DNA of 64,000 nt from Lachnospiraceae bacterium. Its GTDB lineage: Bacteria > Bacillota > Clostridia > Lachnospirales > Lachnospiraceae. The position numbers and the translations under genes were made by a program. Of this stretch, positions 17,717 to 25,812 are shown one piece after another (position 1 is the first letter of the stretch; each line of letters starts with the position of its first letter). The notes under the pieces were generated by a model. It made no database searches, was not told where the DNA came from, and saw nothing but the letters and a program-made list of their open reading frames with translations. The stretch is from assembly GCA_017482205.1 (NCBI GenBank), contig JAFUNK010000018.1:44304-108303 (forward strand), read 5' to 3'.

Positions 17717-18493
17717 ATGATAGTAAAGGTCGCATTGCCGGGAAACACATTTCCCAAAAGAATACAATTTAAAGTATTAAAAAAAGAAAATGCATGGGTT
17801 CGGATTTGTCAGAGTATTACCAACAGACAGGAGAGTGGTGATATTCATTACATAGGCGGCGCAGAAGTGCTGCCACCGCCATTAGAGGCTGAAAAAGAAA
17901 GTGAAATTATAAATGATTTGGGAACGGAATATGAGGAGGAAGCAAAATCCATTCTGATAGAGCATAATTTGCGTTTGGTAGTATACATTGCCAAGAAATT
18001 TGACAATACGGGGGTTGGTGTGGAGGATTTGATTTCTATTGGTACTATTGGTCTGATAAAATCCATCAATACCTTTAACCCACAAAAAAATATAAAACTG
18101 GCAACTTACGCATCCAGATGTATAGAAAACGAAATTTTGATGTATTTAAGAAGAAATAACAAGACCCGTTTAGAGGTGTCCATAGATGAACCTTTAAATG
18201 TGGATTGGGACGGCAATGAACTGCTTTTGTCGGATATTCTGGGAACGGATGAAGACATCATTTATCGTGATATAGAGTCGGAAGTAGAAAAGAAACTGCT
18301 TATGAAAGCAATCGGTAAGCTGTCGGAACGTGAGAGGACAATTATCAATCTGCGTTTCGGGCTGAATACACCGGATGGAGAAGAAATGACCCAGAAGGAG
18401 GTTGCCTCCCTGTTAGGTATATCCCAGTCCTATATTTCCAGACTGGAAAAAAAGATTATGAAACAGTTAAAAAAGGAAATTGAAAGGCAGTAG
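17717..18493 (+). CDS. sigE: RNA polymerase sporulation sigma-E factor (pro-sigma-E)
   Basis: Sigma-E directs early mother-cell transcription during sporulation. The 258-aa protein is made with a pro-sequence. The conserved processing region reads [14 protein letters not shown] (about residues 37-50), matching the Bacillus YYIGGSEALPPPL, and cleavage is expected near this Tyr/Ile. Region 2 ([31 protein letters not shown]) and region 4.2 ([20 protein letters not shown]) are intact. The GGAGGG site and ATG lie 40 bp after spoIIGA. The pro-sequence has little amphipathic character at its very start ([12 protein letters not shown]), so its N-terminus is diverged. Confidence 0.95.
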   Translation: MIVKVALPGNTFPKRIQFKVLKKENAWVRICQSITNRQESGDIHYIGGAEVLPPPLEAEKESEIINDLGTEYEEEAKSILIEHNLRLVVYIAKKFDNTGVGVEDLISIGTIGLIKSINTFNPQKNIKLATYASRCIENEILMYLRRNNKTRLEVSIDEPLNVDWDGNELLLSDILGTDEDIIYRDIESEVEKKLLMKAIGKLSERERTIINLRFGLNTPDGEEMTQKEVASLLGISQSYISRLEKKIMKQLKKEIERQ

Positions 18494-18546
18494 GCGGTGT
18501 GCTATACTTTTCTTGAAATATAGTGAGATACAGGCAGGTAGGACAT

Positions 18547-18810
18547 ATGATAAAGCGAGATGATGTTTTATATCTGGAATATTTAAAAAAGTCTGAATAT
18601 ACAGGCAGTCATCAAGGCATGCGTTATCGGCTGGAGGGCGTGATGGTCGGAGAAGAAAAGAAGCTCAGGGCGATTGTATGGCCGGAGCCTCTTAATTTCT
18701 TTAAGACCAAAGAAGAACTGAAACAAAGTGAGGACTTTTCTTTTTCGGAAGACGGCATCACCGATGCAGTCGCATGGATGAATGACAGGTTATTCGATAT
18801 GCGGAAATAG
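18547..18810 (+). CDS. Small conserved protein between sigE and sigG (unknown function)
   Basis: This 87-residue soluble protein has no motif I recognise. It is rich in charged residues, has one Trp-Pro-Glu-Pro turn (IVWPEPLNFF), and ends in a predicted helix (DAVAWMNDRLFDMRK). The start at 18547 (MIKRDDVLYL) has AGGTAGG upstream; the GTG at 18523 has no good site. Its place directly after sigE, 53 bp away, suggests co-transcription with the spoIIGA-sigE operon and a sporulation-time role, but that is inference from position only. Confidence 0.65.
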   Translation: MIKRDDVLYLEYLKKSEYTGSHQGMRYRLEGVMVGEEKKLRAIVWPEPLNFFKTKEELKQSEDFSFSEDGITDAVAWMNDRLFDMRK

Positions 18811-18824
18811 CCGTGCCGGAGGTT

Positions 18825-18858
18825 ACCGCCTCAGGTCATAGCGATGAGGTCAGGCGGT
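18825..18858. terminator. Hairpin between convergent genes (weak terminator candidate)
   Basis: ACCGCCT (18825-18831) pairs with AGGCGGT (18852-18858), with a second inner TCAT/ATGA pairing. There is no clear T tract. It overlaps the last codons of sigG, which ends at 18850 on the other strand. Confidence 0.35.
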
Positions 18859-19629
18859 CAGGTAGCTGCGCATACACTTCAAGGCATTTTTTTCCAACCG
18901 GGAAACCTGTGCCTGGGAAATACCAATCATATCGGCAACCTCCATTTGGGTTTTGCCGCAAAAGAAGCGGAGAGAGATGATTTCATGCTCACGCTCGTTT
19001 AAATGCTTCATGGCTTCGCTAAGGGAGAGATGTTCCACCCACGTCTCTTCCTTATTTTTTTTGTCACTAATCTGATCCATGACATAAAGTGTATCTCCAC
19101 CGTCCGTAAAAATTGGTTCATAGAGACTCATGGGATTCTGGATAGCATCCAATGCGTAGGTGATATCCTCTGCGGAAATACCGATTTCTGTTGCAATTTC
19201 TTCTAAAGAAGGTTCCTTTAAGTTCTTTCTGGTAAGGTTTTCCTTGGCATAAATTGCTTTATAAGCAGTGTCCTTTAGGGAACGGGATACACGAATGGAA
19301 TTGTTGTCCCTAAGGAAACGGCGGATTTCTCCGATAATCATGGGAACCGCATAGGTGGAAAATTTCACGTTTAAAGAAGTATCGAAATTATCAATGGCTT
19401 TAATCAGCCCGATACAGCCGATTTGAAAAAGGTCGTCCACATTTTCATTGCTGGAAGAAAAACGTTTGATAACGCTTAAAACCAGACGTAGATTTCCTTC
19501 AATATATTTTTCACGTGCTTCCATGTCACCCTCGGCGATTTTTGAGAAAAGTGCTTCCTTTTCAGCCTGTTTTAACAGCGGGAGTCTGGATGTATTGACG
19601 CCGCAGATTTCTACCTTACCTTGTGCCAT
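18850..19629 (-). CDS. sigG: RNA polymerase sporulation sigma-G factor
   Basis: Sigma-G drives late forespore genes. From the ATG whose first base is 19629, the 259-aa protein begins MAQGKVEICGVNTSRLPLL, matching the Bacillus N-terminus (NKVEICGVDTSKLPVL), and has GGAGG 10 bases upstream, so the longer frame starting at 19674 is not used. Region 2 (DLFQIGCIGLIKAIDNFD, FSTYAVPMIIGEIRRFLRD) and region 4 (TQMEVADMIGISQAQVSRLE) are intact. It lies on the opposite strand to sigE and converges on it, whereas in Bacillus and many clostridia sigG follows sigE on the same strand. A forespore-type promoter lies upstream. Confidence 0.95.
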   Translation of the reverse strand: MAQGKVEICGVNTSRLPLLKQAEKEALFSKIAEGDMEAREKYIEGNLRLVLSVIKRFSSSNENVDDLFQIGCIGLIKAIDNFDTSLNVKFSTYAVPMIIGEIRRFLRDNNSIRVSRSLKDTAYKAIYAKENLTRKNLKEPSLEEIATEIGISAEDITYALDAIQNPMSLYEPIFTDGGDTLYVMDQISDKKNKEETWVEHLSLSEAMKHLNEREHEIISLRFFCGKTQMEVADMIGISQAQVSRLEKNALKCMRSYLTA

Positions 19630-19710
19630 AAATAAGATGCCTCCGTTTACTAAGATTGTTCTGCGTTTAGCCACGGAAAAGTAAATCCGTTTTCTCTTTT
19701 GCGTCTGTGT

Positions 19711-19741
19711 TAGTATGCACGCCGGAAATTTGTTTTATGCA
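19711..19741 (-). promoter_or_regulatory. Sigma-F/sigma-G-type promoter of sigG
   Basis: On the minus strand TGCATA (19741-19736) and CATACTA (19717-19711) are separated by 18 bp. This is one mismatch from the sigma-G consensus TGAATA-N17/18-CATACTA and also fits sigma-F. It implies forespore transcription with positive feedback and a leader of about 75 bases. Confidence 0.65.
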
Positions 19742-19805
19742 AAGGCAGAGGGACATTTTTGTAAAAGTAGCATATATTGTAAAAAAGCATATGTGAGGAC
19801 GGTAC

Positions 19806-20042
19806 ATGCTTTTTTCAGAATTAAAATGTAAGGAAGTTATCAACATAAAAGATTGCAGGTCACTTGGGAAAGTGTGTGACATGGAATTTGACGAAAGAAC
19901 CGGATGTATACACAAAATCATAGTTCCCCGCGGCAACAAATGGGAAAACTTCTTCAAATGCAGAGAAGATATTGTTATTTGCTTTCGCGACATCAAACAG
20001 ATAGGACCGGATATTATCTTGGTAGATATCTGCGTAGATTAA
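19806..20042 (+). CDS. YlmC/YmxH family PRC-barrel sporulation protein
   Basis: This 78-aa protein matches the YlmC/YmxH family, small PRC-barrel proteins found in spore formers. Seen in the sequence are MLFSELKCKEVINIKDCRSL, the GKVCDMEFDERTG turn and a basic middle (KIIVPRGNKWENFF). The precise function of the family is not established; members are linked to sporulation mostly by phyletic pattern. It diverges from sigG across a short region holding the sigG promoter. A palindromic element directly follows. Confidence 0.8.
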   Translation: MLFSELKCKEVINIKDCRSLGKVCDMEFDERTGCIHKIIVPRGNKWENFFKCREDIVICFRDIKQIGPDIILVDICVD

Positions 20043-20162
20043 AGGGCTTTTCGGAACTAAGAGGCACTATTATTATCCATCGGGAACTCGCGTTCCCTTA
20101 GAGCGAAAGCGAGTTCCCGATGGATAATAATAGTGCCGATACTTCCTGCAAATCCCTTTAAA
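20039..20162. repeat. Long intergenic palindrome with a 29-bp perfect stem
   Basis: Bases 20063-20091 and 20109-20137 are perfect inverted copies of 29 bp, with a 17-base loop at 20092-20108. Outer arms TTAAAGGG (20039-20046) and CCCTTTAA (20155-20162) extend it imperfectly to 124 bp. There is no T tract after the stem, and the left arm overlaps the end of the YlmC/YmxH gene. The arms are more GC-rich at the loop end and read like a self-folding mobile repeat rather than a simple terminator. Confidence 0.8.
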
Positions 20163-20267
20163 CACTGGATTTCTAAAGGGAAAAAGTTGACATAATTCCG
20201 CATATGCCTTATAATAAAAATAATAAAATCCGGTGGCATGTCCACCATTACCACAGGGGGTAATAAT

Positions 20268-20723
20268 ATGAAATGTCCTTTTTGCGGCCATGAAAATACC
20301 AGAGTAATTGATTCCAGACCGGCGGAAGATAACAATTCCATCCGTAGAAGACGTGTCTGCGATGAATGTGACAAGCGATTTACCACATATGAGAAGATTG
20401 AAACCATTCCTTTGATTATCATTAAAAAGGACAACAACAGGGAGACCTATGACCGTGCTAAGATTGAAGCAGGTGTATTACGTGCATGTCACAAGCGTCC
20501 GGTCAGTGCCAGCCAGATTACCCAGCTTGTGGATGAAGTGGAAACCGAAGTTTTCAATATGGAGGAAAAAGAAATCCCCAGTGAAACCATCGGCGAACTG
20601 GTAATGAATAAATTAAAGGATTTGGATGCGGTTGCTTATGTACGTTTTGCGTCCGTATACAGAGAATTTAAGGATATCAATACCTTTATGGACGAATTAA
20701 AGAGTGTCTTAAAAGAAAAATAA
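20268..20723 (+). CDS. nrdR: Transcriptional regulator NrdR
   Basis: NrdR represses ribonucleotide reductase genes by sensing ATP/dATP. From the ATG at 20268, after AGGGGG, it has 151 residues: an N-terminal zinc ribbon (CPFC at 3-6, CDEC near 31-34) with the typical RVIDSRPAEDNNSIRRRR, and an ATP-cone domain starting PLIIIKKDNNRETYDRAKI. The length is standard. No nrd gene lies in the window, so its targets are elsewhere. The upstream in-frame ATG at 20238 adds ten non-conserved residues and was rejected. Confidence 0.96.
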   Translation: MKCPFCGHENTRVIDSRPAEDNNSIRRRRVCDECDKRFTTYEKIETIPLIIIKKDNNRETYDRAKIEAGVLRACHKRPVSASQITQLVDEVETEVFNMEEKEIPSETIGELVMNKLKDLDAVAYVRFASVYREFKDINTFMDELKSVLKEK

Positions 20724-20849
20724 AAAGAGACTAAGGATTTTTGCGTGTATTGACGATATACGTATTGCAAGAGATAAAAATTGTAGCTTAAGTACACAAA
20801 TAAGATATAAAGATAAAATCAACAGATAAAATACAAAGGAGGTGATGTC

Positions 20850-21320
20850 ATGAGAATCGGCAGCATATCAGATTACAGCAGTATGTTCAGTAATTACAAA
20901 GTTCCGCAAATTCCTTCCGTAGATATAGAGCAGCTTACACGTGCGGAGGAGTTGGCAAACAGTCAGGTTTCAAAAGCACAGGAAGCAGCCGGACAGGTAA
21001 ACGGCATACAGAGTAACCGGATATCACAAGCAGACGCACAGACCAAGCCTGTAAATGACATCGACCTTTCCATTGAAGAAAATATACCGGTCAGAAAACC
21101 CAATGCAGATGTGAGGGAAATTTCCCTTACTTTCAATGCAAAAGAGGATTTTGGATACATAGGGCAGGACAGTGATATTGAAAATCTGGATATGCAGAAA
21201 GCAATTTCGGATATGAAAAAAGACGGAATATTGCGGCAGTATCAGTATTTTGTAGGAAGTGCAGAAAATCTTCTGCCCAAGAATATTACCGAAGACGGTG
21301 CCGTATTTTTAAAATTTTAG
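20850..21320 (+). CDS. Conserved hypothetical protein
   Basis: This 156-aa soluble protein has an AAGGAGGTGATG ribosome site. The first half is Gln/Ser/Ala-rich and probably disordered (AEELANSQVSKAQEAAGQ); the second half looks structured (ADVREISLTFNAKEDFGYIG, ISDMKKDGILRQYQYFVG). I do not recognise a domain. The design, a flexible N-terminus with a short compact C-terminus, recalls small proteins encoded beside flagellar or export genes in clostridia, but no such genes are near. It stands alone with its own terminator. Confidence 0.65.
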   Translation: MRIGSISDYSSMFSNYKVPQIPSVDIEQLTRAEELANSQVSKAQEAAGQVNGIQSNRISQADAQTKPVNDIDLSIEENIPVRKPNADVREISLTFNAKEDFGYIGQDSDIENLDMQKAISDMKKDGILRQYQYFVGSAENLLPKNITEDGAVFLKF

Positions 21321-21327
21321 ATTTTTG

Positions 21328-21360
21328 ACAGCATGTGTTTGTTTACACATGCTGTTTTTT
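21328..21360 (+). terminator. Rho-independent terminator
   Basis: An 11-bp perfect stem (21328-21338 with 21345-21355) with a 6-base loop is followed by a T run, just after the hypothetical gene that ends at 21320. Confidence 0.92.
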
Positions 21361-21445
21361 GCGTTAAAATAGGAAAGGATAAAATGATATAGGAAAAAGA
21401 TATGATATGGGAAAATGATAATAGGGATAATAGGATGGAAGAAAT

Positions 21446-21943
21446 ATGTTAGAAAGATTTTACCCACACCATGAGGTGGATTCTTCTTATGAAATTGATT
21501 ATGAGGGCTTGTATGAAGCGGGATACAGAGGCGTTGTTTTTGATGTGGACAATACGCTGGTGCCCCACGGTGCCCCGGCTGACGAAAGAGCCGTAGCCTT
21601 GTTTGAACGCTTAAGAAACATAGGGTTTCAGAGTATGCTGTTATCCAATAATAAAGAGCCGCGTGTAAAGATGTTTAATGATGCAGTAAAATCTGCTTAT
21701 ATATATAAGGCGGGAAAACCTAAAGTAGCAGGATATCAAAAGGCAATGGAGCGGATGCATACCACACCGGAAACCACGCTTTTTGTAGGGGACCAGTTGT
21801 TTACTGATATCTGGGGAGCAAAAAAAGCCGGTATGGAAACCTATCTGGTAAAACCCATACATCCAAAAGAAGAGATACAGATTGTATTAAAGCGGTATCT
21901 GGAGAAAATTGTATTGCATTTTTATCATAAAAGAAAAGCATAA
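21446..21943 (+). CDS. YqeG-family HAD phosphatase
   Basis: YqeG proteins are small haloacid-dehalogenase (subfamily IIIA) phosphatases; YqeG-type enzymes are linked to phosphatidylglycerolphosphate dephosphorylation in some lineages. The 165-aa protein has HAD motif I FDVDNTLVPHGAP (Asp residues near 32-34), motif II LLSNN near 66, motif III Lys (KAGKPK) near 89 and motif IV VGDQLFTDIWGA near 115. It stands just upstream of the aroE-aroK-aroQ genes with 26 bp spacing, so it is probably the first gene of that operon. The exact substrate is not visible from sequence. Confidence 0.85.
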   Translation: MLERFYPHHEVDSSYEIDYEGLYEAGYRGVVFDVDNTLVPHGAPADERAVALFERLRNIGFQSMLLSNNKEPRVKMFNDAVKSAYIYKAGKPKVAGYQKAMERMHTTPETTLFVGDQLFTDIWGAKKAGMETYLVKPIHPKEEIQIVLKRYLEKIVLHFYHKRKA

Positions 21944-21969
21944 GCGGTTTGGCAGAATGAGAGGCAATC

Positions 21970-22827
21970 ATGCAGATTAACGGACGGACAAAGACCTGTG
22001 GTCTGATAGGCAATCCGGTGGAGCATACCTTATCACCGGTAATTCACAACAATTTGGCAGAGCTGACAGGCATCAATATGGTATATGTACCTTTTAAGGT
22101 GGAAAATGAGGTGCTTTCAGAAGCAATAAAAGGAGCACAGGCATTGGAAATCGGTGGTTTGAATGTAACCGTTCCACACAAGGAACGGGTGATGCCTTAC
22201 TTAAAAGAAATAGATGCACTGGCAGGAAAAATCGGTGCAGTCAACACTTTAGTGCCCTGTGAAGGGGGATATAAGGGATACAACACAGACATGCCGGGAT
22301 TGTACCGTGCCATGTTAAGTGACGGTATCCGCGTGGACGGAGAAAATGTAATTCTCTTGGGGGCCGGCGGTGTGGCAAGAGCAGTTGCGGTGATGCTGGC
22401 AGAAAAGGTGGAAAAAATATATATATTAAACCGTACTGTAGAAAAGGCAGAAGCCATTGCTCAAGAAGTAAACGGGTATGCAGACAGGGAAGTGGCAGTA
22501 GCTATGGCCCTTTCTGAGTATGACAAGCTGCCGGCAGGAAAATATCTGGCTGTGCAGGCAACCAATATCGGTATGTATCCCAAAACGGAAGAGGCAGTTG
22601 TTGAGGATAAGGCATTTTATGAAAAAATACATACAGCGTATGATTTGATTTATAATCCGGCTGATACCAGATTTATGCAACTTGTAAAAGAAGCAGGCGG
22701 TAGTGCTTTTAACGGGCTTAAAATGCTTTTGTATCAAGGAATTATTGCTTATGAACTCTGGAATAATATCAGTATTTCAGAAGTACAGGCAGAAGAAATT
22801 TACACAAGACTAAAGGAAAAACTATGA
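21970..22827 (+). CDS. aroE: Shikimate dehydrogenase (NADP+)
   Basis: AroE reduces 3-dehydroshikimate to shikimate in the aromatic amino acid pathway. The 285-aa protein has the substrate-binding GNPVEHTLSPVIHN near residue 13, the catalytic Lys and Asp in GLNVTVPHKERVMPY and NTDMPG, and the Rossmann loop LLGAGGVARAVAV near 125 followed by NRT, typical for NADP. It overlaps aroK by 4 bp (ATGA), so the two are translationally coupled. Two further shikimate genes follow. Confidence 0.95.
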   Translation: MQINGRTKTCGLIGNPVEHTLSPVIHNNLAELTGINMVYVPFKVENEVLSEAIKGAQALEIGGLNVTVPHKERVMPYLKEIDALAGKIGAVNTLVPCEGGYKGYNTDMPGLYRAMLSDGIRVDGENVILLGAGGVARAVAVMLAEKVEKIYILNRTVEKAEAIAQEVNGYADREVAVAMALSEYDKLPAGKYLAVQATNIGMYPKTEEAVVEDKAFYEKIHTAYDLIYNPADTRFMQLVKEAGGSAFNGLKMLLYQGIIAYELWNNISISEVQAEEIYTRLKEKL

Positions 22828-23378
22828 GTAATGTTATTTTAATCGGATTTATGGGGTGTGGTAAGTCTACGGTAGGCATCCGTTTGTCCTACAAGTTAAG
22901 AAGAGTGGTAGAAGATACGGACAAGCTGATTGAAAAGAAGGCAGATGTGCTTATTAAAGAAATCTTTGCCACAAAAGGGGAATCTGCTTTCAGAGAGATG
23001 GAGACGGAGATTTTAAAGGATTTACAGTTATCCAAGGAAGAAAAAATTATCTCTACAGGTGGCGGTCTGCCTATGAGAAAAGAAAACCATACACTGTTAA
23101 AGAAATTGGGAACTGTGGTATATTTGCGTATCAGTCCCGAAAATGTATGGGAGAGACTGAAAAATGATACCACACGCCCTTTATTGCAGTGTGAAGACCC
23201 TCTTTCCAAAATTAAGGAGCTTTTGGCTATGCGGGCTCCGGTCTATGAAGAAGCCGCGGACATTATATTTGATGTAGACGGAAAAGATATGGAAGAGGTA
23301 CTTTCCGGTCTTTTAATAAAGCTGGAAGAAAGCGGATGTATAACGGGAGGAAAAGAAGATGAAAATACTGGTAATTAA
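22824..23378 (+). CDS. aroK: Shikimate kinase
   Basis: AroK phosphorylates shikimate at O3. The 184-aa protein has the Walker A loop GFMGCGKST (residues 8-16), the shikimate-binding DTDKLIEKKAD near 32, the FREMETE segment, the GGGLPMR loop near 78, and the lid Arg in DTTRPLL. It is coupled to aroE by a 4-bp overlap, and its last codons overlap the start of aroQ by 20 bp. The C-terminal tail is slightly longer than in most shikimate kinases. Confidence 0.95.
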   Translation: MSNVILIGFMGCGKSTVGIRLSYKLRRVVEDTDKLIEKKADVLIKEIFATKGESAFREMETEILKDLQLSKEEKIISTGGGLPMRKENHTLLKKLGTVVYLRISPENVWERLKNDTTRPLLQCEDPLSKIKELLAMRAPVYEEAADIIFDVDGKDMEEVLSGLLIKLEESGCITGGKEDENTGN

Positions 23379-23796
23379 CGGTCCTAATCTGAATTTTTTA
23401 GGTATCCGGGAAAAAAGTATATACGGTAATCAGGACTATGACTATCTTTTAAATATGATTGCCGAAAAAGGGGCGCAGACAGGCAGTACCATAGAGGTAT
23501 TCCAGTCCAATCACGAGGGTGCCATTATTGACAGGATTCAGGATGCGTACTTTGACGGAACGGAAGGAATTGTAATCAATCCCGGTGCGTATACCCATTA
23601 CAGTTATGCCATCCATGATGCATTAGCAAGTGTGCATATGCCAAAAATAGAAATTCATATTTCGGATATCACAAAAAGAGAAGAGTTTCGTAAGGTTTCG
23701 GTAACCAGACCTGCCTGTGACGGTCAGATTTATGGCAAGGGGCTGGAAGGGTATCTGTTAGCCATTGATGAAGTGATAAAATTGGCTTCAAAATAG
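23359..23796 (+). CDS. aroQ: Type II 3-dehydroquinate dehydratase
   Basis: AroQ removes water from 3-dehydroquinate as a dodecamer. The 145-aa protein starts with the family motif ILVINGPNLNFLGIREKSIYG, with the catalytic Tyr in the YG pair near residue 22; INPGAYTHYSYAIHDAL near 74 and EIHISDITKREEFR near 99 hold substrate-binding and catalytic residues. It starts inside the end of aroK with its own AGGAGG-like site, completing a compact aroE-aroK-aroQ run. aroA, aroB and aroC are not in the window. Confidence 0.95.
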   Translation: MKILVINGPNLNFLGIREKSIYGNQDYDYLLNMIAEKGAQTGSTIEVFQSNHEGAIIDRIQDAYFDGTEGIVINPGAYTHYSYAIHDALASVHMPKIEIHISDITKREEFRKVSVTRPACDGQIYGKGLEGYLLAIDEVIKLASK

Positions 23797-23847
23797 TGGC
23801 AATTTTACCAAAAATGGGAATACACACGAAAGATTTGAAAAAAACAG

Positions 23848-23876
23848 TTGAAAAATAGTATTTCTTAGTATACACT
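23848..23876 (+). promoter_or_regulatory. Promoter of efp
   Basis: TTGAAA (23848-23853) and TACACT (23871-23876) at 17-bp spacing lie 43 bp before the efp start. TATAAA follows immediately and is an alternative -10. Confidence 0.6.
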
Positions 23877-23918
23877 ATAAAATGAATTAAAACGTGACAA
23901 TTTTAGGAGGAATATTTT

Positions 23919-24476
23919 ATGATTTCTGCAGGTGATTTCAGAAATGGTATGACTATTGAATTAGATAGCAATATTTTCCAGATCATTGAGTTCCAGCATG
24001 TAAAGCCCGGTAAAGGTGCAGCCTTCGTTAGAACCAAACTGAAAAATATTAAGAGTGGCGGTGTGGTTGAAAAGACTTTCAGACCTACTGAAAAATGCCC
24101 TCAGGCACGTATTGACAGAAAAGATATGCAGTATTTATATTCTGACGGCGATCTGTTCAACTTCATGGATGTTGAAACCTATGAGCAGATTGCATTAAAC
24201 AGTGACGCTATCGGCGATGCACTGAAGTTCGTAAAAGAAAACGAAATGTGTAAGGTATGTTCCCACAATGGTAACGTATTTGCAGTAGAACCCCCTCTGT
24301 TCGTAGAATTAGAGATTACTGAAACCGAACCCGGCTTCAAGGGTGATACCGCTACAGGTGCTACCAAGCCTGCTACCGTAGAAACCGGTGCACTGGTATA
24401 TGTACCTCTGTTCGTAAACCAGGGAGATACTATCAAGATTGACACCAGAACCGGTGAATATCTGTCCAGAGTATAA
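23919..24476 (+). CDS. efp: Elongation factor P
   Basis: EF-P binds the ribosome between P and E sites and rescues stalling at polyproline. The 185-aa protein has the expected three beta-barrel domains: a KOW-like N-terminal domain with the tip loop [10 protein letters not shown] (Lys32 is the usual modification site), an OB domain and a second OB-like domain ending [13 protein letters not shown]. The tip has Lys rather than Arg. Codon use is biased to frequent codons, as expected of a highly expressed gene. It is monocistronic, with its own promoter and terminator. Confidence 0.97.
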   Translation: MISAGDFRNGMTIELDSNIFQIIEFQHVKPGKGAAFVRTKLKNIKSGGVVEKTFRPTEKCPQARIDRKDMQYLYSDGDLFNFMDVETYEQIALNSDAIGDALKFVKENEMCKVCSHNGNVFAVEPPLFVELEITETEPGFKGDTATGATKPATVETGALVYVPLFVNQGDTIKIDTRTGEYLSRV

Positions 24477-24506
24477 TTTATCTTTTCTATATTGGATAAG
24501 CCATCA

Positions 24507-24535
24507 AGACAACAGATTTTTCTGTTGTCTTTTTG
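24507..24535 (+). terminator. Rho-independent terminator after efp
   Basis: A 10-bp perfect stem (24507-24516 with 24521-24530) with a TTTT loop is followed by a T run. Confidence 0.92.
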
Positions 24536-24639
24536 TGTTTATAAAAAAGATTTAGTCTGTCTAAGATAACAGGAACCCATAAGACAGAGTCCGTAAGGGA
24601 CACTTAGTTATCAAAAATATACACAAGGAAGGACAGCAT

Positions 24640-25557
24640 ATGGAATTTAAAGAATTTATAGTAAAAATTGAAAACAGTATCAAAGAATTTTACGGAGAAA
24701 ACGTAAAAGTAGAAGTAAAGAAAATTACAAAAAACAACGGTGTTATATTAAACGGAGTGGTAATTACCAAAGAGGATGAAAATATTTCACCCACCATTTA
24801 TCTGGAAGGTTTTTTCGGTGATTATCTGAAGGGAAAAGCTTTTGGCAGAATTGTGCAGGAGATTATACAGATATATGAAGAGCACAAAATAAAAGTGCCT
24901 ATCAACATGGACTTTTTTCTGGATTATCAGGCAGTCAGAGGAAGACTTTTTTTGAAGGTCATCAATTATGAAAAAAATGAAGAAAGACTTGTAGATATAC
25001 CTCACAAACGTTTTTTGGATTTGGCAGTGGTGGTGTATTATGCCTATATGAATGATTATCTGGGCAGAGGCTCTATTCAGGTAAACGTATCCCATCTGGA
25101 CAGTTGGGGAGTATCGCAGGAGGAAGTTTTTGGGGAAGCTGAAAAGAATACCAGAGAAAAGCTGGGAGTAGAAATTCTGGGAATGAAGGATATGCTTTGG
25201 GAACTGATGGGCGACAGAGAGAGCCCGGAGTTTGAACAGATAAGGGAAAATATATCTTGTATGGAAAAGGAGATAACCATGCATGTACTGACCTTGAGGG
25301 GACGTTATTATGGTGCCGCCAGTATTTGTTTTCCTGATATGTTACGGGAATTTGCTCGCAAGTGTAAACGTAATTTCTATATTTTGCCCAGTTCTATCCA
25401 TGAATTGATAGTAATTCCGGATACCGGCAGGGAAAATCCGGAAAATCTGCGGAACATGGTGCGGGAAGTAAATGATGATCATGTGGATGCAGAAGAGCAA
25501 TTATCGGATAATATCTACTACTTCAATTTAGAATCAGAAAGTGTCATTTTAATCTGA
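24640..25557 (+). CDS. DUF5688-like protein
   Basis: This 305-aa soluble protein resembles a Lachnospiraceae family I recall as DUF5688. The typical opening is seen: an EFKEFIVKIENSIKEFYG helix, then VEVKKITKNNGVILNGVVI and NISPTIYLEGFFGDY. The middle holds a conserved HKRFLDLAVVVYYAY segment. The rest is mixed alpha/beta with an SSIHELIVIPD strand-turn near the C-terminus. Function is unknown, and members often occur in many copies per genome. A short leader with a GTCC/GGAC hairpin (about 24590-24603) precedes it. Confidence 0.7.
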   Translation: MEFKEFIVKIENSIKEFYGENVKVEVKKITKNNGVILNGVVITKEDENISPTIYLEGFFGDYLKGKAFGRIVQEIIQIYEEHKIKVPINMDFFLDYQAVRGRLFLKVINYEKNEERLVDIPHKRFLDLAVVVYYAYMNDYLGRGSIQVNVSHLDSWGVSQEEVFGEAEKNTREKLGVEILGMKDMLWELMGDRESPEFEQIRENISCMEKEITMHVLTLRGRYYGAASICFPDMLREFARKCKRNFYILPSSIHELIVIPDTGRENPENLRNMVREVNDDHVDAEEQLSDNIYYFNLESESVILI

Positions 25558-25598
25558 AAATCCTTATAAAATTACCACAAAAAACCATAAATCATGGC

Positions 25599-25627
25599 TT
25601 TACATAATGTTCCTTTTATGATATTAT
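25599..25627 (+). promoter_or_regulatory. Promoter of tRNA-Arg(CCG)
   Basis: TTTACA (25599-25604) and TATTAT (25622-25627) at 17-bp spacing lie just before the 12-bp inverted repeat that flanks the tRNA gene. Confidence 0.65.
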
Positions 25628-25628
25628 A

Positions 25629-25747
25629 GTCAGAGTGATGTAACAAATTTGTAATATTTGCAGCCGTAGTCTAATGGATAGAACGGAGGCCTCCGACGCC
25701 TTTAATGCAGGTTCGATTCCTGTCGGCTGCATTTGCATCACTCTGAC
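25629..25747. repeat. 12-bp perfect inverted repeat enclosing the tRNA gene
   Basis: Bases 25629-25640 and 25736-25747 are perfect inverted copies, 19 bases before and 4 bases after the mature tRNA. In the precursor they can pair and bring leader and trailer together. Confidence 0.85.
25660..25731 (+). tRNA. tRNA-Arg (anticodon CCG)
   Basis: The cloverleaf folds fully: acceptor GCAGCCG (25660-25666) pairs with CGGCTGC (25724-25730), the anticodon stem GAGGC pairs with GCCTT around the loop CTCCGAC, and the T-arm has GCAGG-TTCGATT-CCTGT. The loop gives anticodon CCG, which reads the rare Arg codon CGG. CCA is not encoded and must be added. The T-loop has TTCGATT as expected. Confidence 0.93.
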
Positions 25748-25812
25748 AACTGGTCTGGGGCTGTGCAGGAAACAACCACAGACCATATTCATTAAAAAGG
25801 AAAGGTGACAGT

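Noticed and set aside
23919-24476. A T-box or riboswitch in the leaders of efp, gdhA or aroE
   Set aside because: The leaders are short (under about 120 bases) and contain no T-box sequence, specifier stem or known aptamer core that I can recognise.
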